DNA of 64,000 bases from Bombella dulcis (lineage in GTDB: Bacteria > Pseudomonadota > Alphaproteobacteria > Acetobacterales > Acetobacteraceae), in assembly GCF_026385505.1 (NCBI RefSeq), contig NZ_JANIDV010000001.1, positions 124,001 to 188,000 on the forward strand, in the 5' to 3' direction. How positions within the stretch are numbered: the first letter of the stretch is position 1; the number at the start of each line of letters is the position of its first letter. The translations under genes were made by a program, and so were the position numbers. Below, in pieces: positions 51,591 to 62,231 of this stretch. The notes below the pieces were generated by a model that searched no databases, was not told where the DNA came from, and saw only the letters and a list, made by a program, of their open reading frames with translations.

Positions 51591-54500
51591 TGTCCACCCT
51601 GAATGAAAAAACCACAGACGTGACATCCGCTCCGGAAACGGCACGGGATTTCGTGAAAGCTTATCAGGCCAATGTCGAGCGGCTGGAAGGGCTATATGAC
51701 CCGGCGCAGGAGCATGATGCCTGCGGTGTGGGGCTTGTGGCGGCGATGGATGGCCGGCCCAGCCGTGCCGTGGTGCAGGCGGGCATCGAAGCTCTGGGCA
51801 ACATCTGGCACCGTGGGGCTGTCGATGCCGATGGCAAGACGGGTGACGGGGCGGGCATCCATGTGGAAATTCCGCAGAATTTCTTCGAGGATGCCATCCA
51901 TAATGCGGGCGATCTGAGGATCGAGGGGCGCATTTCTGTCGGGATGGTCTTCCTGCCCCGCACGGACCTTGCCGCGCAGGAACGCTGCCGCCAGATCATC
52001 GAGACGGAAATCCTGCGTTTTGGCTATGGTATCTATGGCTGGCGTCAGGTGCCGATTGATACGGCCTGCATTGGTGAGAAGGCCAATGAGACCCGTCCCG
52101 AGATCGAGCAGATCATGATCCGCAACACGCTGGGGCGTGATGAGGAAACGCTGGAGCGTGACCTTTACGTCATCCGGCGGCGTATCGAGCAGGAAGCCAC
52201 ACGGGCACAGGTGGAGCTGTATATCTGTTCCCTGTCCTGCCGGTCCCTCATCTATAAGGGCATGTTTCTGGCAGAGAACCTGACGGATTTTTACCCGGAC
52301 CTGCTGGATGAACGGTTCGTGTCCCGTTTCGCCATCTATCACCAGCGTTATTCCACCAACACCTTCCCGAAATGGAAGCTTGCCCAGCCTTTCCGCAAGA
52401 TTGCCCATAACGGGGAGATCAACACGCTTTCCGGCAATGTGAACTGGATGCGGGCGCATGAGACACGGCTGAGCAGCCCGGCTCTGGATGCGCATATGGA
52501 GTCCCTCAAGCCCGTCGTGCAGGTGGCCGGGTCCGACACGGCGGCACTGGACAATGTTTTCGAGCTTCTGACCTTTGCCGGACGGAATGCGCCTTTTGCC
52601 AAGGCCCTGCTCATTCCGGCAGCGGCAGGGGCGAATTCGTCCCTGTCTGACCGGGCCAAGGCGTTCTACCGTTACTGCAATGCTGTCATCGAGCCGTGGG
52701 ATGGTCCGGCGGCTCTCTGCGGGACGGATGGCCGCTGGGTCATTGCCGGGCTGGACAGGGCCGGTCTGCGCCCTCTGCGCTACAGCATCACGAAGGACGG
52801 GCTGCTGATTGTCGGTTCCGAGACGGGCATGGTGCGTGTGCCGGATGAAGCCATCGCCCTGCGGGGGCGGCTCGGGCCGGGGCAGACCCTTGCGCTGGAC
52901 CTTGCCGAAGGCCGCTTCTACACGCCGGATGACGTGCTGGACATGCTGATCAACCGGCAGGATTATGAAGGCTGGATCAGGGACGGCATCGACGATGTCG
53001 AGCCGATGATGGCCCAGGTGCATGAGCCGGACGGGATTGATGCGGAAACCCTGCGCCGCCGTCAGCTGGCCGTCAACCTGACCTATGAGGACATGGAAGC
53101 CACGCTCCAGCCGATGGTGCAGAATGGCAGTGAAGCTCTGGCATCAATGGGGGATGACACGCCGCTTCAGGTGCTGTCCCGCCATTATCGGGGGCTGTCC
53201 CATTATTTCCGGCAGGGCTTCAGTCAGGTCACCAACCCGCCGATCGACAGTCTGCGTGAGACACGGGCTATGAGTCTGGTGACGAGGCTGGGCAATCTCG
53301 GCAACATCCTGGCCGAGGAGGCCAGCCAGTGCCAGCTTCTCCAGCTTGCCAGCCCCATCCTGACCAGTGGTGAGTTTGGCCGCCTTCAGGAGATGTGTGG
53401 CGGGCAGGGAGAGACCATTGACTGCACCTTCCCGCTGGCTGATGGCGAGGAAGGGATGCGGGCGGCCCTGACGCAGATATGCCAGAAGGCCGAAGATGCC
53501 GTGCGGGGTGGCTGTGCCCATCTGTTCCTGACGGATGAACACAGCACGGCAGAGCGTGTGGCCGTGCCGATGGTTCTGGCCGTGGCGGCCGTGCATGTCC
53601 ATCTCATCAATCACAGCCTGCGGACTTTCACCTCCGTGAATGTCCGGGCCTCGGATGTGCTGGACGTGCACAGTCTGGCCGTGATGGTGGGCGTGGGAGC
53701 ATCCACGGTCAATCCGTGGCTGGCCCAGCAGAGCATTGCCGACCGTCTCCGCCGGGGGCTGTTCGGCAGGATGACCCTGCGGCAGGCCATGCAGCAGTAC
53801 CGCAAGGCCGTGGATAAGGGGCTGCTCAAGATCATGTCCAAGGCAGGAATCTCTGTCGTGTCGGCCTATCGCGGGGGCTATAATTTCGAGGCGATCGGCC
53901 TCTCCCGCGCGCTCGTGGCGGAGTTCTTCCCCGGCATGGCCTCCCGTATTTCCGGTATCGGCCTGCCCGGTATCGCCCGGAATGTCATCAAGGCACATAA
54001 GCAGGCATGGCAGCCGGCGAACGTGTCTCCGCTGCCGATCGGGGGGCGGTACAAGATCCGTCCGGGCGGGGAGGCACATTCCTTCTCGGCCAGTGCGGTG
54101 CATATGCTCCAGACGGCGGTGCAGGCCAACAGCTACAAGCTGTTCCGCCGCTACGCTGATGCTCTGGAAGCGCAGGAGCCGGTCGCCCTGCGTGAGCTGC
54201 TGGATTTCCGCTCCAGCGCACGCTCCATCGATGTGGATGACGTGGAAGGCATCACCCAGATCCGCCGCAGGCTGGTCGCTCCGGGCATTTCCCTCGGTGC
54301 CTTGAGTCCGGAAGCGCATGAGACGCTGGCCATCGCCATGAACCGCATCGGGGCCAAGTCCGATTCCGGTGAGGGGGGTGAGGACCCGGCCCGTGCCACG
54401 CCACGGCCCAACGGGGACAATGCGTCCTCGGCCATCAAGCAGGTGGCGTCCGGCCGCTTCGGTGTCACGGCGGAATACCTCAACAACTGCCGGGAGCTGG

Positions 54501-56152
54501 AGATCAAGGTCGCACAGGGGGCGAAGCCGGGTGAAGGGGGGCAGCTTCCTGGTTTCAAGGTCACGGAGCTGATTGCCCGTCTGCGTCATGCCACGCCCGG
54601 CGTCACGCTGATCTCGCCACCACCGCATCATGACATCTATTCCATCGAGGACCTGGCTCAGCTGATCTATGATCTCAAGCAGATTAATCCGGAAGCGACC
54701 GTGACGGTGAAGCTTGTGGCCCGTACAGGTATCGGGACCATTGCCGCCGGTGTGGCCAAGGCGAAGGCGGATGCCATCCTGATCTCCGGCCATTCCGGCG
54801 GAACGGGGGCCAGTGCCCAGTCCTCCATCTATTATGCGGGTCTGCCGTGGGAAATGGGGCTGAGTGAGACCCATCAGGTGCTGATGCTCAACCGTCTGCG
54901 TCATCGGCTGAAGCTGCGTGTTGATGGTGGCATCAAGACCGGGCGGGATGTGGTGATCGCCGCCATGCTGGGAGCCGAGGAGTTTGGCATTGGGACGGCG
55001 GCTCTCGTGGCGATGGGCTGCATCATGGTGCGGCAGTGCCATACCAATACCTGCCCTGTCGGGGTCTGCGTGCAGGATGAGGAGCTGCGGAAGAAGTTCG
55101 AGGGCACGCCGGAGAAGGTCATCAACCTCTTCACGCTGATCGCCGAGGATGTCCGCAACATTCTGGCCCGTCTGGGGTATCGTTCCCTTGAGGAGATCAT
55201 CGGGCGGACGGATCTGCTGCATCAGGTCTATCGTGGCTCGGATTATCTGGATGATCTGGACCTCAATGCACTGCTGGTGCAGGCTGATGCGGGCGGTTTT
55301 GCCCGTCACTGCACGCTGGAAGGGCGTAATGAGGTACCGGACACGCTGGATGCGCAGATCATCGCTGATGCCCAGCCGCTGTTCGAGCGGCGGGAGAAGC
55401 TGCATTTGCATTACATTGTCCGCAACACGCACCGTGCGGTGGGGACGAGACTGTCCTCCCTCATTACCCGCCGCTTTGGCATGGCCAGCCTGCCGGAAGG
55501 GCATCTGACACTTTCCCTTCGTGGTTCTGCCGGTCAGTCCCTCGGGGCTTTCGCCGTGCAGGGTCTGCGCATCGAGGTGGAAGGTGATGCCAATGACTAT
55601 GTGGGCAAGGGCCTTTCCGGGGCCACGCTGGTGCTGCGCCCCAGCCGGACCACACCCTGCGCGACGGAGAAGAACTCCATCATTGGCAATACGGTGCTGT
55701 ATGGGGCCACGGCGGGTGCCTTGTTTGCTGCCGGACAGGCGGGCGAACGTTTTGCCGTCCGGAATTCCGGTGCCGTGGCGGTGGTCGAGGGCTGTGGCTC
55801 CAATGGCTGTGAATACATGACCGGCGGTACGGTGGTTGTTTTGGGCAAGGCCGGGGACAATTTCGGTGCCGGCTTTACGGGCGGTACGGCCTATGTGCTG
55901 GATCAGGACGGTGATTTCCCGAAACGGGTGAATCACGACACGGTCATGTGCCAGCCCGTGACGGCACAACGCTGGAAGGACGAGCTGCGTGGTCTGGTGG
56001 AACGGCATGAACGTGAGACAGGCAGTGCCTATGCGGCGGGCTTTCTGCATCACTGGGATGAAGTCCTGCCGAAGTTCTGGCACGTCGTGCCCAAGGACTA
56101 TGCTCGCATCATCGGCTATGAGGAAGCTGATCTCAGAAGCCTGTCGGCCTGA
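51590..56152 (+). CDS. gltB: Glutamate synthase large subunit
   Basis: Makes two glutamates from glutamine and 2-oxoglutarate, the main ammonia-assimilation step with glutamine synthetase. After a short propeptide the nucleophile is C45 in EHDACGVGLV. The amidotransferase domain includes HQRYSTNTFPKW and HNGEINTLSGNVNW. The FMN domain includes LISGHSGGTGASAQSS, and the 3Fe-4S cysteines are near 1145 (MVRQCHTNTCPVGVC). The C-terminal beta-helix has GSNGCEYMTGGTVVVLG. Length is 1520 aa. ATG 51590 in TGATG is preferred to GTG 51581. Confidence 0.97.
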   Translation: MSTLNEKTTDVTSAPETARDFVKAYQANVERLEGLYDPAQEHDACGVGLVAAMDGRPSRAVVQAGIEALGNIWHRGAVDADGKTGDGAGIHVEIPQNFFEDAIHNAGDLRIEGRISVGMVFLPRTDLAAQERCRQIIETEILRFGYGIYGWRQVPIDTACIGEKANETRPEIEQIMIRNTLGRDEETLERDLYVIRRRIEQEATRAQVELYICSLSCRSLIYKGMFLAENLTDFYPDLLDERFVSRFAIYHQRYSTNTFPKWKLAQPFRKIAHNGEINTLSGNVNWMRAHETRLSSPALDAHMESLKPVVQVAGSDTAALDNVFELLTFAGRNAPFAKALLIPAAAGANSSLSDRAKAFYRYCNAVIEPWDGPAALCGTDGRWVIAGLDRAGLRPLRYSITKDGLLIVGSETGMVRVPDEAIALRGRLGPGQTLALDLAEGRFYTPDDVLDMLINRQDYEGWIRDGIDDVEPMMAQVHEPDGIDAETLRRRQLAVNLTYEDMEATLQPMVQNGSEALASMGDDTPLQVLSRHYRGLSHYFRQGFSQVTNPPIDSLRETRAMSLVTRLGNLGNILAEEASQCQLLQLASPILTSGEFGRLQEMCGGQGETIDCTFPLADGEEGMRAALTQICQKAEDAVRGGCAHLFLTDEHSTAERVAVPMVLAVAAVHVHLINHSLRTFTSVNVRASDVLDVHSLAVMVGVGASTVNPWLAQQSIADRLRRGLFGRMTLRQAMQQYRKAVDKGLLKIMSKAGISVVSAYRGGYNFEAIGLSRALVAEFFPGMASRISGIGLPGIARNVIKAHKQAWQPANVSPLPIGGRYKIRPGGEAHSFSASAVHMLQTAVQANSYKLFRRYADALEAQEPVALRELLDFRSSARSIDVDDVEGITQIRRRLVAPGISLGALSPEAHETLAIAMNRIGAKSDSGEGGEDPARATPRPNGDNASSAIKQVASGRFGVTAEYLNNCRELEIKVAQGAKPGEGGQLPGFKVTELIARLRHATPGVTLISPPPHHDIYSIEDLAQLIYDLKQINPEATVTVKLVARTGIGTIAAGVAKAKADAILISGHSGGTGASAQSSIYYAGLPWEMGLSETHQVLMLNRLRHRLKLRVDGGIKTGRDVVIAAMLGAEEFGIGTAALVAMGCIMVRQCHTNTCPVGVCVQDEELRKKFEGTPEKVINLFTLIAEDVRNILARLGYRSLEEIIGRTDLLHQVYRGSDYLDDLDLNALLVQADAGGFARHCTLEGRNEVPDTLDAQIIADAQPLFERREKLHLHYIVRNTHRAVGTRLSSLITRRFGMASLPEGHLTLSLRGSAGQSLGAFAVQGLRIEVEGDANDYVGKGLSGATLVLRPSRTTPCATEKNSIIGNTVLYGATAGALFAAGQAGERFAVRNSGAVAVVEGCGSNGCEYMTGGTVVVLGKAGDNFGAGFTGGTAYVLDQDGDFPKRVNHDTVMCQPVTAQRWKDELRGLVERHERETGSAYAAGFLHHWDEVLPKFWHVVPKDYARIIGYEEADLRSLSA

Positions 56153-56169
56153 CACGGGGCCAGATGATG

Positions 56170-56202
56170 AGGCTGTGAAAGAAAAGAGAGTTTTCACAGC
56201 CT
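56170..56202 (+). terminator. Hairpin after gltB
   Basis: An 11-bp stem AGGCTGTGAAA/TTTCACAGCCT with an 11-nt loop, 17 nt after the stop. No long T tract follows, so termination may be weak. Confidence 0.6.
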
Positions 56203-56225
56203 TCCGGCTTGGCTAGTCTGAAAAG

Positions 56226-58085
56226 ATGATGACATCTTTTCGCATGACACGTTCCTTTGCCCGTCTGCCGGAAGGCAGGCAGGTTTCCGCCCCTGAAGGG
56301 GAGGCTGCTGCGCCTGTGGCAGCCCCCCGTTGGGACCTTTCCGGCCTCTATGCGTCTCCGGAGGATCCGGCCATTGAGTCGGATTTCATCCGGCTGGAGA
56401 AGGAGGCCCGGACATTCGAGGATCGCTGGAAGGGCACGCTGGGCAAGGCTTCTCCGGCTGATCTGGCCCATGCCCTCAAGGGCTATGAGGTGATTGAGGA
56501 AGGGCTGGGGAAAATCGGCTCTTACTCCCAGCTTCTTTTTGCTGCCCATACGACTGACCCTGTCTGCGGCCGTTTTGCCCAGAGCGTGCGGGAGCGTCTG
56601 ACAGCCATTTCCGCTTTTCTCCTGTTCTTCCCGCTGGAGCTGAACCGGCTGGATGATGTCGCCCTTGAGACAGGCTTCCGCGAGAGTGAAGAGCTGGCGT
56701 CATGGAAGCCTTATCTGCGTGACCTGCGGGTGTTCCGCCCCTATCAGCTCTCCGATGAGGTCGAGCGTGTGCTGATGGACATGGCGGTCTCCGGGCGGAA
56801 TGCGTGGGTCCGTCTGTTCGATGAGACCATGGCCGGGCTGATGGTGTCCTTTGAGGGGAAAGAGCAGCCGCTGGGCGATGTCTTCAATTACATGACGGAC
56901 AGTGATCGGGCGAAGCGGGAAGAGGCGGCACGGGCCATCAGTGCCACTCTGGCGGCCAATAATAAGCTTCTGGTGGGCATCACCAACACGCTGGCCAAGG
57001 ACAAGGCCACGATCGACACCATGAGGGGCTATCCCCGTCCCGTCAGCAGCCGCAACCGGGCCAACATGGTGGAAGACGAGGTGGTGGATGCGCTGGTGGA
57101 TGCCGTGCAGTCATCCTTCTCCCGTCTGTCCCATCGTTATTACGGCATGAAGGCCCGCTGGCTGGGGCTGGAAAAGCTGGAACACTGGGACCGCAACGCT
57201 CCGCTGCCGGACGTGCAGGACCGGCGGCTGAGCTGGGATGAGGGCAAGGCTATCGTCCAGCGGGCCTATCAGGGTTTTGATGAGGAAATGGGCCGTCACG
57301 CCAGCACGTTCCTCAATAATCCGTGGATTGATGCGGCAGCCGTGCCGGGGAAATCCTCCGGAGCCTTTGCCCATCCGGTCGTGCCCTCCGTGCATCCTTA
57401 TCTGCTGATGAACTATCATGGCCGTCCCCGTGACGTCATGACGCTGGCCCATGAGATGGGGCATGGCATCCATCAGATGCTGGCCGGGAAGAAGCAGGGC
57501 TATCTCCGTTCCGACACGCCGCTGACACTGGCCGAAACCGCTTCCGTCTTTGGTGAGATGCTGACTTTCCAGTCCCTGCTGGATGCGGAGAGTGATGCGG
57601 AACGCCGTCATCATCTGCTGGCCTCCAAGGTGGAGGACATGCTGAACACGGTCGTGCGGCAGATCGCCTTCTACCAGTTTGAGGTGCAGGTGCATGATGA
57701 ACGGCGCAGGGGCGAAATTTCCGCCGAGCGTCTCGGTGAAATCTGGAGGGATGTGCAGACACGCAGCCTTGGTCCGGCCTTCAATTTCACACAGGATTAT
57801 GACCTGTACTGGTCGTACATTCCGCATTTCATCCATTCACCCTTCTACGTGTATGCCTATGCCTTCGGCGACTGTCTGGTGAATGCGCTGTATGGCGTGT
57901 ATCAGGACAGTCCGGCAGGTTTTGCAGGAAAATACAAGGAGATGCTTGCCGCTGGTGGCACGCTGCGCCATCAGGAGCTGCTGGCACCGTTCGGGCTGAA
58001 TGCCGGCGATCCGTCCTTCTGGAACCGTGGTCTGGATGTCATTTCCGGGCTGATTGACCAGCTTGAGGCTGAACCGGCAGCATGA
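56226..58085 (+). CDS. pepF: Oligoendopeptidase F (M3B family)
   Basis: Cytoplasmic zinc metallopeptidase cleaving short peptides. The active site HEMGH starts at H409 (LAHEMGHGIHQML), with the third ligand region LAETASVFGEM about 28 residues later. Other conserved parts are RPVSSRNRANMV and the C-terminal YAYAFGDCLVNALY. Length is 619 aa. Several Met codons at the start (56226, 56229, 56247) leave the N-terminus uncertain. It stands alone downstream of the gltB hairpin. Confidence 0.92.
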   Translation: MMTSFRMTRSFARLPEGRQVSAPEGEAAAPVAAPRWDLSGLYASPEDPAIESDFIRLEKEARTFEDRWKGTLGKASPADLAHALKGYEVIEEGLGKIGSYSQLLFAAHTTDPVCGRFAQSVRERLTAISAFLLFFPLELNRLDDVALETGFRESEELASWKPYLRDLRVFRPYQLSDEVERVLMDMAVSGRNAWVRLFDETMAGLMVSFEGKEQPLGDVFNYMTDSDRAKREEAARAISATLAANNKLLVGITNTLAKDKATIDTMRGYPRPVSSRNRANMVEDEVVDALVDAVQSSFSRLSHRYYGMKARWLGLEKLEHWDRNAPLPDVQDRRLSWDEGKAIVQRAYQGFDEEMGRHASTFLNNPWIDAAAVPGKSSGAFAHPVVPSVHPYLLMNYHGRPRDVMTLAHEMGHGIHQMLAGKKQGYLRSDTPLTLAETASVFGEMLTFQSLLDAESDAERRHHLLASKVEDMLNTVVRQIAFYQFEVQVHDERRRGEISAERLGEIWRDVQTRSLGPAFNFTQDYDLYWSYIPHFIHSPFYVYAYAFGDCLVNALYGVYQDSPAGFAGKYKEMLAAGGTLRHQELLAPFGLNAGDPSFWNRGLDVISGLIDQLEAEPAA

Positions 58086-58093
58086 AGATGAAA

Positions 58094-58120
58094 GCCAGCC
58101 CCGTATTATAGGGGGCTGGC
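58094..58120 (+). terminator. GC-rich hairpin after pepF
   Basis: GCCAGCCCC and GGGGCTGGC form a perfect 9-bp stem with a 9-nt loop just after the stop. A smaller TGCC/GGCA hairpin follows at about 58125-58137. No T tract, so it may stabilise mRNA rather than terminate. Confidence 0.55.
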
Positions 58121-58157
58121 ACACTGCCTGACAGGGCAACAGGTAAGGGTTGAGACT

Positions 58158-59516
58158 ATGGCACGTGAACGTGACATCGACAGGACGGGTTTTGTCGATA
58201 ACATGCAGCGCATGTTCCGGGCCTCCAGCATGGTTGGGGGTGTGGCGGCACGCGTGGCGGGCCATAAGCTGGGGCTGCGCAGCAACACGGGCAGTCATGC
58301 GGAGGAGCTGCGGGCCGTTCTGGGCAATCTGAAAGGCCCGATGATGAAGGCGGCCCAGCTCCTCTCAACCATTCCGGGTGCCCTGCCGGAAGATTATGCC
58401 GAGGAGCTGGCCCATCTTCAGGCCAATGCGCCGCCCATGGGGTGGAGTTTCGTCCAGCGGCGCATGAGGGCCGAGCTGGGGCCGGAATGGGAATCCCGCT
58501 TCCGCTCATTCAGTCACGAGGCCGTGGCGGCGGCGTCACTGGGGCAGGTGCATTGTGCCGCTCTGGCTGATGGGCGGGAGGTGGCCTGCAAGCTTCAATA
58601 TCCCGGCATGGCCGGAGCCATGGAGCAGGACCTCAGACAGCTGAAGCGGGGGCTGGGCGTATTCAGCCTCGTGGGCAATGCCATAAGGCAGGATGAAGTC
58701 TACACCGAACTTGCCGAACGGATGCGGGAAGAGCTGGATTACACACGGGAGGCCAGTCATCTGCGGCTTTACAGACTCATGCTGGCGGACGTACCGGAAG
58801 TCACCGTGCCTGCCCCGGTGACGGGCCTGGTCACGGGACGCCTGCTGACGATGGACTGGGTGGGTGGCTGCTCCATGAAGTCCGTTCTGGAAGAGCAGCT
58901 CTCCCAGGAAGAGCGTAATGCCATAGCCGTTGCGCTGTTCAGGGCATGGTACAAGCCCGTCTATCATTACGGGGTCATTCACGGTGATCCTCATATGGGC
59001 AATTTCACCGTGCGGCCGGATGGCGGGCTGAATCTGCTTGATTTTGGTGCGGTGCGTATTTTCTCGCCCCGTTTTGTCGGGGGTGTCCTGTCCCTCTTTG
59101 CCGCCCTGCGGGATGGCGATGAAGAGCGGGCTTATGAGGCCTATCATGACTGGGGTTTCAGGGATATTTCACGGGAGCGGGCTGCCGTCCTCAATGACTG
59201 GGCACGGTTCTTCTATCGTCCGCTCATGACGGATGAAATCTGCAATGTGGAAGAGAGCAACAATCCGCAGGAAGCCCGCAAGGTGCTGGAGCATGTCTAT
59301 GAAGGGCTGAAACGCACGGGCGGTATCACCCTGCCACGGGAATTCGTCATGCTGGACCGTTCGGCCATCGGGCTGGGGAGTGCCTTCCTGCGGCTGGGCG
59401 CACGGGTGAACTGGCACCGGCTCTTCATGGAGCTGACGCAGGATTTCAGTGTGGAGGTTCTGGCAGCCCGTCAGAAGGAGGCCCTGCGGAAGGCTCAGGT
59501 GCAGCCTGCCAGATAA
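58158..59516 (+). CDS. ABC1/AarF (UbiB-like) atypical kinase
   Basis: A 452-aa protein-kinase-like protein of the ABC1/ADCK/UbiB family, linked to ubiquinone synthesis or lipid handling. It has the family KxGQ-type helix as KAAQLLSTIPG (about 63-73), the A/G-rich loop AAASLGQVHCA, the lysine in VACKLQYPGM, the catalytic HGDPHMGNF (275-283) and the metal-binding LLDFGAVR. No C-terminal membrane helices are evident. Quinone metabolism is central to acetic acid bacteria, but the role here is inferred from the family only. Confidence 0.87.
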   Translation: MARERDIDRTGFVDNMQRMFRASSMVGGVAARVAGHKLGLRSNTGSHAEELRAVLGNLKGPMMKAAQLLSTIPGALPEDYAEELAHLQANAPPMGWSFVQRRMRAELGPEWESRFRSFSHEAVAAASLGQVHCAALADGREVACKLQYPGMAGAMEQDLRQLKRGLGVFSLVGNAIRQDEVYTELAERMREELDYTREASHLRLYRLMLADVPEVTVPAPVTGLVTGRLLTMDWVGGCSMKSVLEEQLSQEERNAIAVALFRAWYKPVYHYGVIHGDPHMGNFTVRPDGGLNLLDFGAVRIFSPRFVGGVLSLFAALRDGDEERAYEAYHDWGFRDISRERAAVLNDWARFFYRPLMTDEICNVEESNNPQEARKVLEHVYEGLKRTGGITLPREFVMLDRSAIGLGSAFLRLGARVNWHRLFMELTQDFSVEVLAARQKEALRKAQVQPAR

Positions 59517-59520
59517 AAGA

Positions 59521-59552
59521 AAGGCCGGACGGGAGAAATGCCCGTCCGGCCT
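59521..59552. terminator. Terminator shared by the AarF-like gene and the orphan gene
   Basis: A perfect 12-bp stem AGGCCGGACGGG/CCCGTCCGGCCT with a 7-nt loop. On the minus strand it runs into TTTCTTTTA, so it terminates the minus-strand orphan gene well and is probably bidirectional. Confidence 0.85.
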
Positions 59553-59576
59553 GTTCGTCAGGCTGTGTGGAAGCGT

Positions 59577-59933
59577 TCAGCGGAAGAACTTCTTCAGCAG
59601 GCTGCCACCGATCTCCTGAATGACATCCTGCTGGAGAGCCTTACCAAAGCTGGCGAAGCCGCTGTTCTGTTCGCTGGAGCCTTCGCCACCGTTCTTTTCG
59701 CCGAGCTGGCTGACAAGTCCGGCCAGCTGGCCAACGAGATCACCCGCATGGCCCTGACCGCTCTGGAAGATGGAAGCCACTTTCTGGAGGCTGTCTGCCC
59801 ATTCACCCGCCTGGGTGTCGCCATTCTGTGAGGCGTCCTGCATCTGGCCGATCAGCCGGTCAATCAGCTGGAAGGCTTCCTGTGCCGTGTTGCGGAACTG
59901 CGTGTAGCTCTGCTCGATCTGTTCAATATCCAT
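59577..59933 (-). CDS. Orphan hypothetical protein
   Basis: A 118-aa soluble protein I do not recognise. It begins MDIEQIEQSYTQFRNTAQEA and looks largely alpha-helical, rich in Gln, Ala and Glu. A Gly/Ser/Asn-rich linker (GEKNGGEGSSEQNSG, about 80-95) precedes a C-terminal helix ending LLKKFFR. No signal peptide or membrane segment. AAGGTC about 10 nt before ATG 59933 and its own terminator support it as a real gene; a longer frame to 59972 exists. Confidence 0.7.
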   Translation of the reverse strand: MDIEQIEQSYTQFRNTAQEAFQLIDRLIGQMQDASQNGDTQAGEWADSLQKVASIFQSGQGHAGDLVGQLAGLVSQLGEKNGGEGSSEQNSGFASFGKALQQDVIQEIGGSLLKKFFR

Positions 59934-60111
59934 AAGGTTCTGACCTTCTTGTGGAAGTGGGGCCTCAGGCAATCAGGAGGCAGCGCAATGGTAAACGACC
60001 TCAAAAAAACTGCCAGCCTTTTTATGGGGCGGGTGTGAGAGAAGGGGGAGCCATTATTTATTCCCATGCAGGCATCTTGTGGCAGCAGGCGAATGGCCCC
60101 ATTTAGGGCGC

Positions 60112-62229
60112 ATGGCAGTCTCTTCGTCGTCCCGCAAAAAGAAAAAACCGGTTGCTCCCCGTCAGACGGATTTTTTCCCTGAAAAACAGCCCGCCAAACC
60201 GAAGATCAACCGGTTTGTCGTCCAGTCGGATTACGAACCCTCAGGCGACCAGCCGCAGGCGATTGCGACCCTGCTGGCAGGGCTGGAAGCCGGAGAGCGG
60301 GATCAGGTGCTGATGGGCGTGACGGGGTCTGGCAAGACTTTCACCATGGCCAAGGTGATTGAGGCGGCACAGCGGCCCGCTCTCATCATGGCCCCCAACA
60401 AGACACTGGCGGCCCAGCTCTATAGTGAGATGAAGCAGTTCTTCCCCGACAATGCGGTGGAATATTTCGTTTCATACTATGACTATTACCAGCCGGAAGC
60501 CTACGTTCCCCGTTCGGATACCTTCATCGAGAAGGACAGCCAGCGCAATGAGCGCATCGACCGGATGCGCCATGCCGCCACGCAGGCCCTGCTGGAGCGC
60601 AACGATGTCATCATCGTGGCCTCGGTCTCCTGTATTTACGGTATCGGCTCGCCGGAATCCTATGCCCGCATGAAGATTCGCCTCGTGCCGGGGGAGATCA
60701 TCGATCGGGATGATCTGATCCGCCATCTGGTGGAGCTGCAATATCAGCGGAATGATCTGGCCTTCGAGCGTGGATCGTTCCGTGTGAGGGGGGAGCAGGT
60801 GGATATTTTCCCCATCCAGAACGAGGACAGGGCATGGCGTGTCATGCTCTTCGGGGATGAGGTGGAAAGCATCACCGAGTTCGACCCGCTGACGGGGGAA
60901 AAGACGGCTGATCTGGAAGAAGTCAGCCTCTATGCCAGCTCCCATTACGTGACGCCCCGGCCCACGCTGAATCAGGCGATGGTCAGCATCAAGGATGAAT
61001 TGCAGGAGCGCATCCAGTATTTCCGGGACAAAGGGAAACCGCTGGAGGAAGAGCGTATCCTTCAGCGGACCAATTTTGATCTGGAAATGCTGGAGACGAC
61101 GGGTGTCTGCAAGGGGATTGAAAATTACTCCCGCTATCTTTCCGGTCGCCGTCCCGGCGATCCGCCGCCAACCCTGTTTGAATACCTGCCGGAAGATGCC
61201 CTGCTGATCGTGGATGAAAGTCATGTCGGCGTGCCGCAGATCGGCGGGATGGAGCGGGGAGACCGTGCCCGCAAGGAAACGCTGGCGGATTTCGGGTTCC
61301 GCCTGCCTTCCTGTCTGGATAACCGGCCCCTGTCCTTTTCGGAGTGGGATGCCTTCCGGCCGCAGAGCATCTTCGTGTCCGCCACGCCGGGGCCGTGGGA
61401 GATGGAACAGACAGAGGGCGTCTTTGCCGAGCAGATCATCCGTCCGACCGGCCTGACGGACCCCGTCACTATCATTCGCCCCGTGGAAGGGCAGGTGGAT
61501 GACCTGCTGCATGAGGCCAAGGCGACCATTGCGGAGAATGGCCGTGTTCTCGTCACGACCCTGACCAAGCGCATGGCCGAAGACCTGACGGAATATCTCT
61601 CCGAGCATGGCGTGAAGGTGCGGTATCTCCACTCCGACATTGATACGCTGGAGCGTATGGAGATCATCCGGGACCTGCGTCTGGGGGCGTTTGATGTCCT
61701 CGTGGGCATCAACCTGCTGCGGGAAGGGCTGGATATTCCCGAATGTGCCCTTGTGGCGATTCTCGATGCGGACAAGGAAGGCTTCCTGCGTTCCCGGACC
61801 TCTCTGGTGCAGACGATCGGACGTGCCGCCCGTAACGTGAATGGCCGTGTCTTGCTTTATGCGGACAAGGAGACGGACAGCCTGCGTTACGCCATTGAGG
61901 AAACGGCCCGCCGCCGGGAAAAGCAGATGGCCTGGAACGAGGCTCACGGCATCACGCCGCAGACGGTCCGCAGCCGCATCAGCGACACGCTCTTTCAGGA
62001 AGAGCTGGCGGGCAAGGACGCTCCGCCGGAGGCGGACCCGCAGCTCACCATTGACGAACTGCGCAAAAAAATGCGTGAAGCGGCTGCTGAACTGGATTTC
62101 GAACAGGCAGCCGCTCTGCGGGATGAGATTCACCGGCGGGAGGCCAGTGATATTGGCCTCATTGCTCCGGCCCCGGCGGCTCCGCAGACCAGGACACGCA
62201 AGACGACCAGACGGAAGAAAAAGGACTGA
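60112..62229 (+). CDS. uvrB: UvrABC excision nuclease subunit B
   Basis: Damage-verifying helicase-like subunit of nucleotide excision repair. Walker A GVTGSGKT is at 69-76. The beta-hairpin [12 protein letters not shown], the DESHVG motif and helicase motif [10 protein letters not shown] are present. The C-terminal UVR motif [14 protein letters not shown] binds UvrA or UvrC. The N-terminus is a basic extension ([14 protein letters not shown]). Length is 705 aa from ATG 60112; GTG 60079 is in frame but less likely. galM follows after 2 nt. Confidence 0.96.
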   Translation: MAVSSSSRKKKKPVAPRQTDFFPEKQPAKPKINRFVVQSDYEPSGDQPQAIATLLAGLEAGERDQVLMGVTGSGKTFTMAKVIEAAQRPALIMAPNKTLAAQLYSEMKQFFPDNAVEYFVSYYDYYQPEAYVPRSDTFIEKDSQRNERIDRMRHAATQALLERNDVIIVASVSCIYGIGSPESYARMKIRLVPGEIIDRDDLIRHLVELQYQRNDLAFERGSFRVRGEQVDIFPIQNEDRAWRVMLFGDEVESITEFDPLTGEKTADLEEVSLYASSHYVTPRPTLNQAMVSIKDELQERIQYFRDKGKPLEEERILQRTNFDLEMLETTGVCKGIENYSRYLSGRRPGDPPPTLFEYLPEDALLIVDESHVGVPQIGGMERGDRARKETLADFGFRLPSCLDNRPLSFSEWDAFRPQSIFVSATPGPWEMEQTEGVFAEQIIRPTGLTDPVTIIRPVEGQVDDLLHEAKATIAENGRVLVTTLTKRMAEDLTEYLSEHGVKVRYLHSDIDTLERMEIIRDLRLGAFDVLVGINLLREGLDIPECALVAILDADKEGFLRSRTSLVQTIGRAARNVNGRVLLYADKETDSLRYAIEETARRREKQMAWNEAHGITPQTVRSRISDTLFQEELAGKDAPPEADPQLTIDELRKKMREAAAELDFEQAAALRDEIHRREASDIGLIAPAPAAPQTRTRKTTRRKKKD

Positions 62230-62231
62230 TC

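Noticed and set aside
53144..56197. A 1017-codon open frame on the minus strand antisense to gltB
   Set aside because: gltB is a complete, unmistakable gene here. The antisense frame reflects avoidance of TTA, CTA and TCA codons in a GC-rich gene and gives no recognisable protein.
60472..62133. A 553-codon minus-strand open frame antisense to uvrB
   Set aside because: Shadow of uvrB caused by codon bias; no family motif and no ribosome binding site that stands out.
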